Under the pieces are notes generated by a model that was given only the letters and a program-made list of their open reading frames with translations, was not told the origin of the DNA and did not search any database. DNA of 64,000 nucleotides from Pseudomonadota bacterium (GTDB taxonomy: Bacteria; Pseudomonadota; Gammaproteobacteria; Burkholderiales; Burkholderiaceae_C), in assembly GCA_021799355.1 (NCBI GenBank), contig JAJZAQ010000002.1, positions 1 to 64,000 on the forward strand, given 5' to 3'. Of this stretch, positions 54,493-63,893 are shown piece by piece (position 1 is the stretch's first letter; the number at the start of each line of letters is the position of its first letter). Made by a program: the position numbers and the translations under genes.

Positions 54493-55911
54493 TTAGCGCG
54501 GCAGACCCCGCACGATCATCTCGGTCTGGACGACGAAACGGCGAAAGCCGTCGAATCCGTCGGCGGTCAGCGCCCGCCGCGACGGCCACTGATCGGCGTA
54601 GAACATGCCGATGATGCTCTGGTCGACGGTGAGCGTGGCGACGAAGCAGTCGCCCACCCCGGTAGCGGCAAGCAAAAAGTCGGGCGCCGGCCGGTCGGCG
54701 CAATACCACTCCACCTGTCCCGGACGCCATGCAGCGTCGGGCGTTGCCGGCCAGGGCCATTGCAGGCGCAGCCGCAGCTCGGACACGTCCTGACCCGCGG
54801 CCAGCCGGCCTGCCAGACGGTCGCGCGCCGGGGAAATCAGACACAGCACGCAGCGGTCCAGACCGACGGCGCGGTGCAAGCCCTCGAGGGCGGCCTGGAA
54901 CAGCAGCGGCAGGTCCCGCCGCGAACTGGCCACGGCGACCATTTCGGTGAGCATGCGCAGCTGCAGCATTGCATCCGGCGCAGCGGCGGCTAGCGCTGCC
55001 GCCTGCGCCGCCTCTTCCTCCGCGGCCGCTTCGGGCTCTACCGTCGGCGGCGCGATCCACTGCGTGGCGCCGCCGGCGCCCAGGGCGTGCGCCAGCAGCC
55101 GCGCCTGTTCTGCATTGTGCTGCAGGCGCAGCCGGGTGTCGGCCAGCGGGCTGTCGAGCAGCGTCGCGATGCGCTGGGTGATTTGCAGCGTCTGCGCGCT
55201 GTCCCAGTCGTGCTGCGCCGCCCGGCTCAGGCTATCGGCCAGCGCCACCTGCGGGCTGTCGCGCAGCACGGCCTGCAAATCCCAGGCCTGCAGCAGTTCG
55301 CGGCCGAACTGCTGCAGCGTCATGCCCAGCACGGTCTGCTCCGCCTGCGGCGCGGGCACGCCGGCGTCGAGCAACTGCTGCAGGCGTTGCGCGTAGTCGG
55401 CGCCGTGACACCAGAACGCCATGTCGCCGATCCCCCCGAGCAAGGCTTCGACGAACAACCGTTCGGCGTCGTCGCGCCGCATGCCCTGGCGCTGACCGAG
55501 ATCGCGCGCCTGCACCGCCGCGTGCAGCGCCATGCCCAGCGCGGCGAGCACGCGGGGGCGAAACGCGCTGGCGGTGGCGAGTTTTTCGACCGCCAGCGCC
55601 GACAGGCACAGCGAGCGCACGGCATTCATGCCCAGCACCACCACGGCGCGGCTGACCGTGACCACCTTGTTCTGCCCCACATAGCCCAGGCTGGCGGTGT
55701 TCGCCGCGCGCAACACCATCGACGTCAGGGCCGGGTCGCGCAGAATGATTTCGGCGATCTGCTGGCCGGATTTCGCCGCGTCGTCAGTGGCGGCGAATAC
55801 CTCGTGCAACGTGGCGCCGAAAGCCGGCAGGTTCTGCCGGGCGATGGTCTGTGCGACTTGGCGAAACGGCGGCGCCTCGGCGCTGCGGCGGTCAGGTGGG
55901 GACGACGACAT
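54493..55911 (-). CDS. HDOD-domain protein with C-terminal GAF-like domain
   Basis: A 472-residue cytoplasmic signalling protein. The HDOD domain covers about 20-225 (LPAFGATLHEVFAATDD...ILRDPALTSMVLRAANTASLGY), without the complete HD metal pair, as usual for HDOD. After an acidic Ala/Glu linker (about 285-310) a GAF-like domain runs to the end (SSRRDLPLLFQAALEGLHRAVGLDRCVL...). HDOD proteins affect c-di-GMP, motility or stress signalling; the partner is unknown. ATG at 55911 chosen as first Met before the domain. Confidence 0.82.
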   Translation of the reverse strand: MSSSPPDRRSAEAPPFRQVAQTIARQNLPAFGATLHEVFAATDDAAKSGQQIAEIILRDPALTSMVLRAANTASLGYVGQNKVVTVSRAVVVLGMNAVRSLCLSALAVEKLATASAFRPRVLAALGMALHAAVQARDLGQRQGMRRDDAERLFVEALLGGIGDMAFWCHGADYAQRLQQLLDAGVPAPQAEQTVLGMTLQQFGRELLQAWDLQAVLRDSPQVALADSLSRAAQHDWDSAQTLQITQRIATLLDSPLADTRLRLQHNAEQARLLAHALGAGGATQWIAPPTVEPEAAAEEEAAQAAALAAAAPDAMLQLRMLTEMVAVASSRRDLPLLFQAALEGLHRAVGLDRCVLCLISPARDRLAGRLAAGQDVSELRLRLQWPWPATPDAAWRPGQVEWYCADRPAPDFLLAATGVGDCFVATLTVDQSIIGMFYADQWPSRRALTADGFDGFRRFVVQTEMIVRGLPR

Positions 55912-56056
55912 GGGCAGTGTGCGTGACGGGGAGGAGTCGCATGGCGATCTCGCCGGTTTGGCCTGGCCGTGACGCAACGCACACCGTCACCCAACTGCCC
56001 TGCCGCGTCCGGCTGCGATACATTGTCGCATCCTGATCCGGCGCCCTGCGCGACCC

Positions 56057-56782
56057 ATGCCCTCCCCACCCACCTCCAGCCCTGCGCCCGACGCATCCTT
56101 GCGCGACTGGGTGGCCCCGCCCAGACCAGCGCGCTGCGTGCTCAGCGGACAGTATTGCCGTCTGGAGCCCGCCGACCCCGCCCGCCATGCTGCGCCGCTG
56201 TTCACCGCACTGGCGCAGGACGTCAGCGGCGAAGTGTGGACTTATCTACCCTACGGCCCATTTGCCAGCGCCGACGCCTACGCCCAGTGGCTACAGTCGG
56301 TCTGCGGCGGCGACGATCCGCTGTTTTTCGCCATCGTCGATGCGGCCACCGACCGCGCCGTGGGTCTCGCCAGCTATTTGCGCATCACGCCGCAGGCCGG
56401 CAGCGTCGAAATCGGCCATCTGCTGTTTTCGCCGCAACTGCAGCGCCACACCGCGGCGACCGAAGCCCTTTATCTGCTGATGCGCCAGGCCTTCGCACTG
56501 GGTTACCGGCGGCTGGAGTGGAAATGCGACACCCGCAACCTCGCCTCGCGCCGCGCCGCAGCGCGACTGGGTTTCCGCTTCGAGGGGGTGTTCCGCCAGG
56601 CGGCGGTGGTCAAGGGTCGCAACCGCGACACCGCCTGGTTCAGCGTGATCGACGGCGAATGGCCGGCGCTGGACGCGGCCTTCCGCACTTGGCTGGCGGC
56701 GGAAAACTTCGACGCGGCCGGGCGGCAGCGCCAGCGGCTATCGGAGCTGACGGCTGCCCTGGCAACGGGCAAAGCCGTCTGA
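56057..56782 (+). CDS. GNAT-family N-acetyltransferase (RimJ/RimL type)
   Basis: A 241-residue acetyltransferase with SGQYCRLEPADPARHAAPLF opening, the GLASYLRI beta strand, EIGHLLFSPQLQRHTAATEALYLLM as the acetyl-CoA loop (R/Q-x-x-G/A region altered to QRHTAA), and KCDTRNLASRRAAARLGFRFEGVFRQ. It resembles YdfB/RimL-type enzymes acting on protein N termini or small amines. A C-terminal helical extension of about 40 residues is present. Substrate unknown. Confidence 0.87.
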   Translation: MPSPPTSSPAPDASLRDWVAPPRPARCVLSGQYCRLEPADPARHAAPLFTALAQDVSGEVWTYLPYGPFASADAYAQWLQSVCGGDDPLFFAIVDAATDRAVGLASYLRITPQAGSVEIGHLLFSPQLQRHTAATEALYLLMRQAFALGYRRLEWKCDTRNLASRRAAARLGFRFEGVFRQAAVVKGRNRDTAWFSVIDGEWPALDAAFRTWLAAENFDAAGRQRQRLSELTAALATGKAV

Positions 56783-56812
56783 GCCGCTTTCCGCCGCCCT
56801 TGCCGCCGGACT

Positions 56813-58060
56813 TTACGCCGAATACACCGGAAATGCGTCGGTGAGCTTTTTCACCTCGGCGCGCACCCGCTCCAGGGTTGCGGCATCAAGGGGGTTGTCA
56901 AGCACGTCGGCGATCAGGTTGGCCGTTTTCTCGGCTTCGGCTTCCTTGAAGCCGCGGGTGGTCATCGCCGGCGAGCCGACGCGGATGCCGGAGGTGACGA
57001 ACGGCTTTTCCGGGTCGTTGGGGATGGCGTTCTTGTTCACCGTCAGGTGCGCTTCGCCCAGCACCTTTTCGGCGTCTTTGCCGGTGATGCGCTTGGCGCG
57101 CAGATCGACCAGCATCACATGCGACTCGGTGCGCCCGCTCACAATCCGCAGCCCGCGCCGGGTGAGCGTTTCGGCCATCACCCGGGCGTTGGTCACGACC
57201 TGCTGCTGGTACACCTTGAACTCGGGCGAGAGCGCTTCCTTGAACGCCACCGCCTTGCCGGCGATCACGTGCATCAGCGGCCCACCCTGGATGCCGGGGA
57301 AGATCGCGCTGTTGATCGCCTTGGCGTGCTGCTCCTTCATCAGAATCACCCCGCCGCGCGGGCCGCGCAGGCTTTTGTGCGTGGTGGTGGTGACCACGTC
57401 GGCGTGCGGCACCGGGTTGGGGTAGACCCCGGCGGCGATCAGCCCGGCGTAGTGCGCCATGTCGACCATGAAATACGCGCCGACGGCCTTGGCGACGCGG
57501 GCGAAGCGTTCGAAGTCGATGCGCAGGCTGTAGGCGCTCGCTCCCGCGATGATGAGCTTGGGTTTGTGCTCGTGCGCCAGCCGCTCCATCGCGTCGTAGT
57601 CGATTTCTTCCTGCGCGTTGAGCCCATAGGACACGACCTTGAACCACTTGCCGCTCATGTTCAGCGCCATGCCGTGGGTCAGGTGCCCGCCTTCGGCCAG
57701 GCTCATGCCCATGATGGTGTCGCCGGGGTTGAGCAGGGCGAAAAACACCCCTTGGTTGGCTTGCGAACCGCTGTTGGGCTGGACGTTGGCCGCCTCGGCA
57801 CCGAACAGTTGCTTGACGCGGTCGATCGCCAGCTGCTCGACGATGTCCACATACTCGCAGCCGCCGTAATAGCGCTTGCCGGGGTAGCCCTCGGCGTATT
57901 TGTTGGTCAGCTGCGAACCCTGCGCCTGCATGACGGCGGGCGAGGTGTAGTTTTCCGAGGCGATCAGCTCGATGTGGTCTTGCTGGCGCTGGTTTTCGGC
58001 CTGGATGGCGGCCCAGAGTTGCGGGTCGGTGTCGGCAAGGGTGATGCGGCGGTCGAACAT
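56813..58060 (-). CDS. glyA: Serine hydroxymethyltransferase
   Basis: PLP enzyme interconverting serine and glycine with tetrahydrofolate, the main source of one-carbon units for purines. The 415-residue protein has [19 protein letters not shown], the [13 protein letters not shown] strand with the PLP Asp/His, and the Schiff-base Lys in [15 protein letters not shown] start at 58060 gives the standard [16 protein letters not shown] opening. It is preceded by a ZTP riboswitch (58159-58256), which would raise its expression when folate is limiting. Confidence 0.97.
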   Translation of the reverse strand: MFDRRITLADTDPQLWAAIQAENQRQQDHIELIASENYTSPAVMQAQGSQLTNKYAEGYPGKRYYGGCEYVDIVEQLAIDRVKQLFGAEAANVQPNSGSQANQGVFFALLNPGDTIMGMSLAEGGHLTHGMALNMSGKWFKVVSYGLNAQEEIDYDAMERLAHEHKPKLIIAGASAYSLRIDFERFARVAKAVGAYFMVDMAHYAGLIAAGVYPNPVPHADVVTTTTHKSLRGPRGGVILMKEQHAKAINSAIFPGIQGGPLMHVIAGKAVAFKEALSPEFKVYQQQVVTNARVMAETLTRRGLRIVSGRTESHVMLVDLRAKRITGKDAEKVLGEAHLTVNKNAIPNDPEKPFVTSGIRVGSPAMTTRGFKEAEAEKTANLIADVLDNPLDAATLERVRAEVKKLTDAFPVYSA

Positions 58061-58158
58061 GGCGAAAGTCCTGGTTTGCGGCTGCGCCCCATCCCGTGTC
58101 GGACAGGGACGCACAGCCTGGGCGAATGAACGGTTTCATCGACAGCGCAAGCAGCGCT

Positions 58159-58256
58159 GGCCCAGGCGAACGGCTTCAATCCCAGCACTCCCCGGTGGTT
58201 CACCCCACCTCGAACCCGGCTGACCGCCGGCTTCTATCGCCAGTCGTGCAGTCTGC
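58159..58256 (-). ncRNA. ZTP (pfl) riboswitch controlling glyA
   Basis: On the minus strand the conserved ZTP aptamer elements appear in order: GACTGGCG (58245-58238), GTGG...AACCACCGGGGAG forming the second stem-loop, and CCGTTCGCCTGGGC, the highly conserved 3' pseudoknot strand, ending about 100 bases before glyA. These match the known class that binds ZTP/ZMP and controls one-carbon and purine genes including glyA. Downstream, GCCCAGGC (58123-58116) can pair with the GCCTGGGC of the aptamer over 8 bases, and two small hairpins (CAGCGC/GCGCTG and ATGAA/TTCAT) lie between, giving a plausible expression platform. Confidence 0.9.
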
Positions 58257-58289
58257 AATGGTAGCCGAAGCCGGCGGCCACCGCTGCGT

Positions 58290-59123
58290 TCAGGTCAGCG
58301 ACGCCGGCTTCTGCGCTGCCGGCGTCGGCACGCCGGTTTCGGCCGATTTGGCCGCTGCCGTCAGAGGCTGCCGGCCACCGGCGATGCGCTGCAGTTGCGC
58401 CTGCTCGGCGAGCACCTTGTCCGCATACCCGCCCTCGGTCGCGTCGTTGGTCGCGCCCACGTAGGCCCGCAGACCGGCACGTACCGAGCCACTGCGGTTG
58501 ATGGCGTCTTTGAGCACCAGCGCGCCAACACGCATATTGGCCAGCGGATCGATACTCGCCTGCGGACCGCCGAACGCGGCGAACTTGTCGCTGTGCACGC
58601 CGGCCATCACCTGCATCAAACCGGTCGCTCCCATGCTGCTGGCGGCAAAGGGGTTGAACGACGATTCGACCGCCATCACCGCCAGGATGAGCAGCGGGTC
58701 GAGCTTTTCCTGCCGCCCGACGACCCAGGCGGCGCTGACGAGCTGCGCCATGGCGTTGGGCGCAATGCTGTAACGCCGCGCCAGCCAGGTCGATACCGCG
58801 CGCTGTTGCGGCGTCAGGGCTGCCGTCCATGCTGTTTGTCGCGGCGTGTCGGTCGGCGTCGCCGCTGCCTGCGCCGCGGGCAACAGCGCATCGGCGGGTT
58901 TTTGCGCCAGCGCCTGCAAGGCGTCGGCTGCGGTCTTGCGCGCCAGCACCCATTGTGTCAGGCCGCGGTCGAGCGTCGACATGGCCTGCGGCTGAAAATA
59001 AAGATAGGCGCCGCCGGCGACGACGAACAATCCGACCATCATCAGCGTTTGATGGGTCAGTTCCCAGAACCCGCCCGCCAGACGGCGCACGCGGGGAAGG
59101 GCAGATTGCATGACATGCATCAT
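58290..59123 (-). CDS. Lytic transglycosylase (GH23/SLT)
   Basis: A 277-residue membrane-anchored murein transglycosylase. One N-terminal membrane helix (about 24-43), an Ala-rich linker, then the SLT domain (about 120-245) with catalytic Glu in VMAVESSFNPFAASSMGATGLMQVM. A clear AGGAGT precedes the ATG at 59123. It cleaves peptidoglycan between MurNAc and GlcNAc; the larger system it serves cannot be told. Separate from glyA by the riboswitch leader. Confidence 0.88.
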   Translation of the reverse strand: MMHVMQSALPRVRRLAGGFWELTHQTLMMVGLFVVAGGAYLYFQPQAMSTLDRGLTQWVLARKTAADALQALAQKPADALLPAAQAAATPTDTPRQTAWTAALTPQQRAVSTWLARRYSIAPNAMAQLVSAAWVVGRQEKLDPLLILAVMAVESSFNPFAASSMGATGLMQVMAGVHSDKFAAFGGPQASIDPLANMRVGALVLKDAINRSGSVRAGLRAYVGATNDATEGGYADKVLAEQAQLQRIAGGRQPLTAAAKSAETGVPTPAAQKPASLT

Positions 59124-59429
59124 GGAACACTCCTGTGTCTGAACGAAAAAGCCGCTGCGACAAAAAACGAGGCGAGCGTCAATTCCAGTGGCACAGATCC
59201 GACAACACAGGCTCACCAGGGGAGCCCGACGGCCTAAGATGCCGACCCTGCGGCGGGCCGCGCATCTGTCGTGCCGCATCGATGGGGCGATCGCGGCAAG
59301 GCGTGTTTCGGGGCGAGTGTGTAGCCCGCCTGCTCAGCAGGCGCATCAGGGCAAACACGGAGCGGATTCTAGAAAGGTCGTTATTCCAGGTCAACGCAAG
59401 AGGTTTTGGCTTTTAATTCTTTCAGTTAT
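59124..59429. other. Divergent intergenic region with a palindrome
   Basis: About 306 bases between the divergent transglycosylase and ubiD genes. The one clear structure is CGCCTGCT-C-AGCAGGCG (59327-59343), a perfect 8-bp inverted repeat with a one-base centre. No tRNA, small RNA family or ORF is recognised. It must hold both promoters. Confidence 0.4.
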
Positions 59430-60992
59430 ATGAAATACCGGGATCTGCGCGATTTTTTGTCTCAGCTCGAAGCCTCCTCGCTGTTGCGGCGCTGCCCGCA
59501 GCCTGTCTCGCCGGCGCTGGAAATGACCGCGGTTTGCGACGCGCTGCTGCGCCAGGGCGGGCCGGCAGTGCTGTTCGAGCAGCCCACCGGATATGCGATG
59601 CCGGTGCTGGGCAATCTGTTCGGCACCGCCGAGCGGGTGGCGCTGGGCATGGGCGCAAGCAGCGTGAGCGAATTGCGGCGCATCGGCGAAGTGCTGGCGC
59701 GGCTCAAAGAGCCGGAGCCGCCGCGCGGCTTGAAGGACGCCGGCGAGCTGATGCAGCTGGTCAAGGCGGTGTGGGACATGCGCCCGGCCAGCGTGTCGCG
59801 CCCGCCCTGCCAGCAGGTGGTGCTCGACGGCGACGCAGTCGATCTCAACGCCCTGCCGCTGCAGACCTGCTGGCCGGGTGATGCCGGCCCCTTGCTCACC
59901 TGGGGGCTGGTCATCACCCGCGGGCCGCAGAACGTGTCCCGCCCAAGGCGACGGCAGAACCTGGGCATCTACCGCCAGCAGCGCATCGGCCGCCGCCAGC
60001 TCATCATGCGCTGGCTGGCGCACCGGGGCGGCGCGCTGGACTTCCGCGACTTCGCCGCGGCCAACCCCGGGCAGCCGTTTCCACTGGCCGTCGCCATTGG
60101 CGCCGACCCGGCGACCACGCTGGGCGCGGTCACCCCGGTGCCCGACGCCTTGAGCGAATACCAGTTCGCCGGGCTGCTGCGCGGCGCGCGCACCGAGGTC
60201 GCCCGCGCGACCTGCGTCGACCTGGACGTGCCGGCCACCGCCGAGATCGTGCTCGAAGGCCACATTCCGCCGGCGGCACCCGGCTGGAGCGGGGTGAGCG
60301 AAACCGGGGTGGCGATGAAGGAAATCGGCGGCTATCTGCACGCCCTCGAAGGCCCGTTTGGCGACCACACCGGCTACTACAACGAGCAGGACTGGTTTCC
60401 GGTGTTCGAGGTGCAGCGCCTCACCCACCGCGAGCAGCCGATCTACCACTCCACCTACACCGGCAAGCCGCCCGATGAACCGGCGGTGCTCGGCGTGGCG
60501 CTCAACGAGGTGTTCGTGCCGATCCTGCAGAAGCAATACCCGGAAATCGTCGACTTCTACCTACCGCCCGAAGGCTGCAGCTACCGGCTGGCGGTGGTGT
60601 CGATCCGCAAGGCGTATGCCGGCCACGCCAAGCGGGTGATGTTCGGGCTGTGGGGGTTTTTGCGGCAGTTTCTCTACACCAAGTTCATCATCGTCACCGA
60701 CGACGACGTGAACATTCGCGACTGGCGCGACGTGATCTGGGCCGTGACCACCCGCGTCGACCCGGTGCGCGACACCGTACTGGTCGACCACACCCCGATC
60801 GACTATCTGGACTTTGCCTCGCCCGAGTCGGGGCTGGGCGGCAAGCTGGGCTGGGACGCGACCCACAAATGGCCGGGCGAGACGCGGCGGGAATGGGGGC
60901 GGGCAATCGTCCCGGACGCCGCGGTGGCGGCGCGGATGCGCCCGGTGATCGACGCCCTGTTCGCCTCAGCCCGACCGCCTGCCGCACCCTGA
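59430..60992 (+). CDS. ubiD: UbiD-family 3-polyprenyl-4-hydroxybenzoate decarboxylase
   Basis: Prenylated-FMN-dependent decarboxylase of 520 residues, in the ubiquinone pathway or aromatic acid metabolism. It opens [14 protein letters not shown] and has [48 protein letters not shown] with the conserved Arg, the [29 protein letters not shown] segment and the [21 protein letters not shown] metal/active-site region. These are characteristic of true UbiD. No ubiX is adjacent. Confidence 0.95.
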   Translation: MKYRDLRDFLSQLEASSLLRRCPQPVSPALEMTAVCDALLRQGGPAVLFEQPTGYAMPVLGNLFGTAERVALGMGASSVSELRRIGEVLARLKEPEPPRGLKDAGELMQLVKAVWDMRPASVSRPPCQQVVLDGDAVDLNALPLQTCWPGDAGPLLTWGLVITRGPQNVSRPRRRQNLGIYRQQRIGRRQLIMRWLAHRGGALDFRDFAAANPGQPFPLAVAIGADPATTLGAVTPVPDALSEYQFAGLLRGARTEVARATCVDLDVPATAEIVLEGHIPPAAPGWSGVSETGVAMKEIGGYLHALEGPFGDHTGYYNEQDWFPVFEVQRLTHREQPIYHSTYTGKPPDEPAVLGVALNEVFVPILQKQYPEIVDFYLPPEGCSYRLAVVSIRKAYAGHAKRVMFGLWGFLRQFLYTKFIIVTDDDVNIRDWRDVIWAVTTRVDPVRDTVLVDHTPIDYLDFASPESGLGGKLGWDATHKWPGETRREWGRAIVPDAAVAARMRPVIDALFASARPPAAP

Positions 60993-61193
60993 ACAGCCCG
61001 CGCGTGCACCGCCGATCCGGCGCAAAAACAAGCCACTGGCGCAGCATGCGCAGACCGTCTCGACCATCTCCCCGCAACCGACAGCACTTTGTCCTTGACG
61101 CCGCAATCTCCCCGGCGTAACTTCAACTTGCCGGTGCGGCAGAGCCGTCCGGCAGACGATCCGGGCGCAACCCGCGATCGTGGTGTACCCCCC

Positions 61194-61213
61194 ATCATGC
61201 ATCCCTGCATGAT
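61194..61213. other. Perfect 8-bp hairpin
   Basis: ATCATGCA-TCCC-TGCATGAT forms an 8-bp stem with a four-base loop, standing out for its AT-rich composition. It lies in a convergent region, so it could be a bidirectional terminator without T tails or a binding site. No function assigned. Confidence 0.5.
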
Positions 61214-61298
61214 CTTGACAGGCGGCAGCAAACCCGACTGTCGGTCCCCCGGGCCGCATTCCATCGGATTGCGGCCCGCTTCACTTGCTCCCATCTTT

Positions 61299-61447
61299 TA
61301 GCAGGCCGTTGAAAAACGTCGTGAGGATGGCCAGATGCAAGGCGCACGGAGCGCAGCGACCGAGACAGATCAGGTCGATCGGCGAGGGAGCGAGCACCGC
61401 GCAACGCCGCAGATGGCCCACCGCAGCAGTTTTTCGACGGCCTGTTA
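61299..61447. mobile_element. 149-bp MITE-like element with 19-bp terminal inverted repeats
   Basis: The left end TAGCAGGCCGTTGAAAAAC (61299-61317) and the right end GTTTTTCGACGGCCTGTTA (61429-61447) are inverted copies differing at two of 19 positions. Between them is an imperfectly palindromic GC-rich body (GCAAGGCGCACGGAGCGCAG ... GAGCACCGCGCAACGCCGC) that encodes nothing. I recall similar short repeats scattered in several proteobacterial genomes. A related single end is at 109-127. No transposase is present, so any movement depends on one elsewhere. Confidence 0.65.
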
Positions 61448-61476
61448 GGGCCTGCCGACCCGACAGCGGCACGGTC

Positions 61477-61983
61477 TCAGTGCATGGCGTGGCCGGCAGC
61501 GCCCGCCGCACCGCCGATTTTGTCCCGCGGCTCGACCTTCAGGTCGACGTGCACCACACCGGCGCGGGCAAACTTCACGTCCACGGGAACCACCGCACCG
61601 ACCGTCAGCGGCTGCTTGAGGTCCATGAGCATCAGGTGGTAGCCGGAGCCGGGCTGCATGCGCAGCGTTTTGCCCGCGGGCACCGGGATGTCGCTGACTT
61701 CGCGCATGCGCATCACGTTGTCTTCCATGCGCATGGTGTGCAGTTCGACGTGGCCGCAAGCCGGCGACGACGCGGCGACGATGCGGTCGTCGGCATTGCC
61801 GTGGTTCACCACGGTGAGGAAGCCGCCGCCGTTGCGCGCACCGGGAATCGACGGCAGCGCCTGCGCTTGGGTGATTTCGATGTCCGCCACGCGCTGCGCG
61901 ACTGCGGCCGGCGCCACGCCGAGCAGGAATGCGGCCGCCACGGCCGCCGCCCAGCGTTGCGCGATGCTGCGTTTGCAGGTCAT
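61477..61983 (-). CDS. PCu(A)C copper chaperone
   Basis: Periplasmic copper-binding protein of 168 residues that delivers Cu to cytochrome oxidase or related sites. Signal peptide ends at AVAQ (about 30). The domain has the Met/His-rich copper residues: HVELHTMRMEDNVMRMREV and GYHLMLMDLKQPL, in the H(M)-x10-M-x21-HxM pattern of the family, plus a His-containing tail. The start ATG at 61983 gives the normal length. No senC/sco gene adjoins it. An oxidase-related role would connect to coxA at 15779 but is inferred. Confidence 0.9.
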   Translation of the reverse strand: MTCKRSIAQRWAAAVAAAFLLGVAPAAVAQRVADIEITQAQALPSIPGARNGGGFLTVVNHGNADDRIVAASSPACGHVELHTMRMEDNVMRMREVSDIPVPAGKTLRMQPGSGYHLMLMDLKQPLTVGAVVPVDVKFARAGVVHVDLKVEPRDKIGGAAGAAGHAMH

Positions 61984-62122
61984 GTTCTGTCTCCTTGACG
62001 GGAAGCGTTGAGGGTCGTACCCGGCGGTCGGTCCGCGACAATCGCCCGGGCAAAGCGGGCATTTTGTCAGCAGCAGACAATACGCCCTGCGCGACAAATC
62101 GTCACACCCTGGATCCCGCCTC

Positions 62123-62686
62123 ATGTCTGCCCCTGCCCTGCCCGCGCTGCCGCAGCGCATCACCCTCGCCGGCGGCTGTTTCTGGTGCCTGGACGCCGCC
62201 TTCCGGCCATTGCGCGGCGTGCTGCGGGTGGAATGCGGCTACAGCAACGGCCACACCCCGCAGCCGAGCTACGCGCAGGTGTGCACCGGCAAAACCGGGC
62301 ATGCCGAAGTCATCCGGCTGGATTTCGACCCGGACGTGCTGCCGCTGTCCACCGTGCTCGACGTTTTTTTCGCCGTGCATGACCCGACCACGCCCGACCG
62401 TCAGGGCAACGACATCGGCCCGCAGTACCGCTCCGGCATCTACACCCACGGCAGCGAGCAGCTCGCCGCCGTGCAGGCGTATGTGCAGGCCCTGCGCGAC
62501 CGCCACGCCTTCGCCGCGCCCATCGTCACCGAAATCGCCCCCGAGACGAATTACGCCCCGGCCGAACTGGAGCACCAGGACTATTTCGCCCGCCATCCGT
62601 ACCAGGGGTATTGCGCCGCGGTCATCGCTCCCAAGCTCGACAAACTGCGCAAACAGTACGCCAGCCTGCTGCGGCGCCCGGCATGA
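62123..62686 (+). CDS. msrA: Peptide-methionine (S)-S-oxide reductase MsrA
   Basis: Repairs oxidised methionine. The 187-residue protein has the active site GGCFWCLDAAF (catalytic Cys near residue 18), GYSNGHTPQPSYAQVCTGKTGHAE and the DFFFAVHDPTT-like VFFAVHDPTTPDRQGNDIGPQYRS segment. No MsrB domain is fused. It is divergent from the copper chaperone gene. Confidence 0.95.
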   Translation: MSAPALPALPQRITLAGGCFWCLDAAFRPLRGVLRVECGYSNGHTPQPSYAQVCTGKTGHAEVIRLDFDPDVLPLSTVLDVFFAVHDPTTPDRQGNDIGPQYRSGIYTHGSEQLAAVQAYVQALRDRHAFAAPIVTEIAPETNYAPAELEHQDYFARHPYQGYCAAVIAPKLDKLRKQYASLLRRPA

Positions 62687-62741
62687 GCAGGCAGCCGTCT
62701 GTGCCCGGGGTGCCGCAGCACGCCGCGCGAAGGGGCGTGGC

Positions 62742-63809
62742 TTGAGCGGCGGCACACAAACCGCCGGCAGCCCGCGGGTCGGCGTGCTGGAGTGGGCCCG
62801 GGTGGCCGTCGGCGCGCTGCTCGGCCTGGCCGTGGTCGGCGTGCTCAGCCACTGGATCGGCGCTGGCAACCCGTGGTCGCACGGCGCCTGGCTGGTTGCG
62901 CCCATCGGCGCCAGCGCGGTCATCGTCTTTGCCCTGCCCAGCAGCCCGCTGGGCAGGCCGTGGTCGGTCATCGGCGGCAATACTCTGGGAACCCTGGTGG
63001 GCATCGCCTGCGTTCACCTGGTTTCCACGCCCTGGCTGGCCGCCGGGCTGGCAGTCGGCTTGGCGATCGCCCTCATGCTCCAGGCCCGCTGCCTGCACCC
63101 ACCCGGCGGCGCCGCCGCCCTGCTCGCCGTGCTGACGCAGACCACCGACTGGCGTTTCGCGCTGATCCCGGTGGCGTTGAATTCGGCTCTGCTCGTCGCC
63201 ACCGCCTGGGCATGGCACACGCTCACCCGCCGCCCCCACCCCGCAGAGCCGGCGCCGGCCGCCAGTGAGCTGCCCACAGCCGACGCGCTGAGCAGCGCCA
63301 TCGATGCCGCGGTCGACCGCTACGGCGAAGTGCTCGACATCGACCGCGACACGCTGCGCACGCTCCTGGCGCAGGCGCAGACCGAGGCCTACCTGCAGCG
63401 GCTGCACAGCATCACCTGCGCCGACATCATGCACCGCGACGTGCTGACGCTGCGCCCTGACGACACGGTCGAATACGCCCGCCGGCTGCTCGACGAGCGC
63501 GGGGTGAAAGCGCTGCCGGTGGTCGATGCGCGACAGCGGGTGGTGGGTATCGTCACCGGCGCCGACCTGCGCCACGCCCCGACGCGCAACGCGCTGCAGC
63601 CCGACGCCGACGTGGTCGCCGCGCGCATGACGCCACGGGTGCAGACGGTGACGGCGCAGCGCCATCTGGCCGAGCTGCTGCCTTTGTTCGTCGATACCGG
63701 CCACCACCACATCCCGGTGATCGACGCCGATCGGCGCCTGGCCGGTATGCTCACCCAGACCGACGTCATGCGTGCACTGCACCGTCCCCGATCCGCGCAG
63801 ACCGGCTGA
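62742..63809 (+). CDS. HPP-family membrane protein with two CBS domains
   Basis: About 355 residues. The N-terminal HPP domain (about 15-165) has four membrane helices with the diagnostic CLHPPGGAAALLAVLT; a linker leads to paired CBS domains (about 220-350), beginning ADIMHRDVLTLRPDDTVEYARRLLDERGVKALPVVD. HPP proteins are linked to nitrite/nitrate transport in plants and cyanobacteria; the CBS pair probably senses nucleotides. The start is unclear: no suitable ATG exists, so TTG at 62742 with an upstream AAGGGG or GTG at 62784 is proposed. Confidence 0.83.
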   Translation: MSGGTQTAGSPRVGVLEWARVAVGALLGLAVVGVLSHWIGAGNPWSHGAWLVAPIGASAVIVFALPSSPLGRPWSVIGGNTLGTLVGIACVHLVSTPWLAAGLAVGLAIALMLQARCLHPPGGAAALLAVLTQTTDWRFALIPVALNSALLVATAWAWHTLTRRPHPAEPAPAASELPTADALSSAIDAAVDRYGEVLDIDRDTLRTLLAQAQTEAYLQRLHSITCADIMHRDVLTLRPDDTVEYARRLLDERGVKALPVVDARQRVVGIVTGADLRHAPTRNALQPDADVVAARMTPRVQTVTAQRHLAELLPLFVDTGHHHIPVIDADRRLAGMLTQTDVMRALHRPRSAQTG

Positions 63810-63846
63810 AACGCCGGCGATGCAGTCTGGCCTCCACGCAGCGAAA

Positions 63847-63859
63847 GTTATGTAATAAC
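63847..63859. promoter_or_regulatory. Zur-like box
   Basis: GTTAT-GTA-ATAAC is a perfect inverted repeat with three-base centre, matching the core of the proteobacterial zinc-uptake regulator site (GTTATAnTATAAC). It is AT-rich in a GC-rich region, 34 bases before the next start codon, and is followed by a second ATGTAATA 17 bases on. Regulation by Zur is inferred. Confidence 0.45.
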
Positions 63860-63893
63860 ATTTTTCATGTAATAGATCTTCATTGGAACGTCC

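Larger units (their letters stand above)
60993..61476. other. Intergenic region with hairpin and MITE-like element
   Basis: A 484-base gap between the convergent ubiD and copper-chaperone genes. No gene is supported. It holds a perfect hairpin at 61194-61213 and a 149-base repeat-like element at 61299-61447, each listed separately. Confidence 0.5.

Noticed and set aside
56898-58139. Long minus-strand frame starting with an ATG inside the glyA leader
   Set aside because: It runs in a different frame over glyA, has the Arg/Ala/Gly-rich composition of a shadow frame, and its start lies within the riboswitch expression platform. A short leader peptide cannot be excluded but nothing supports it.
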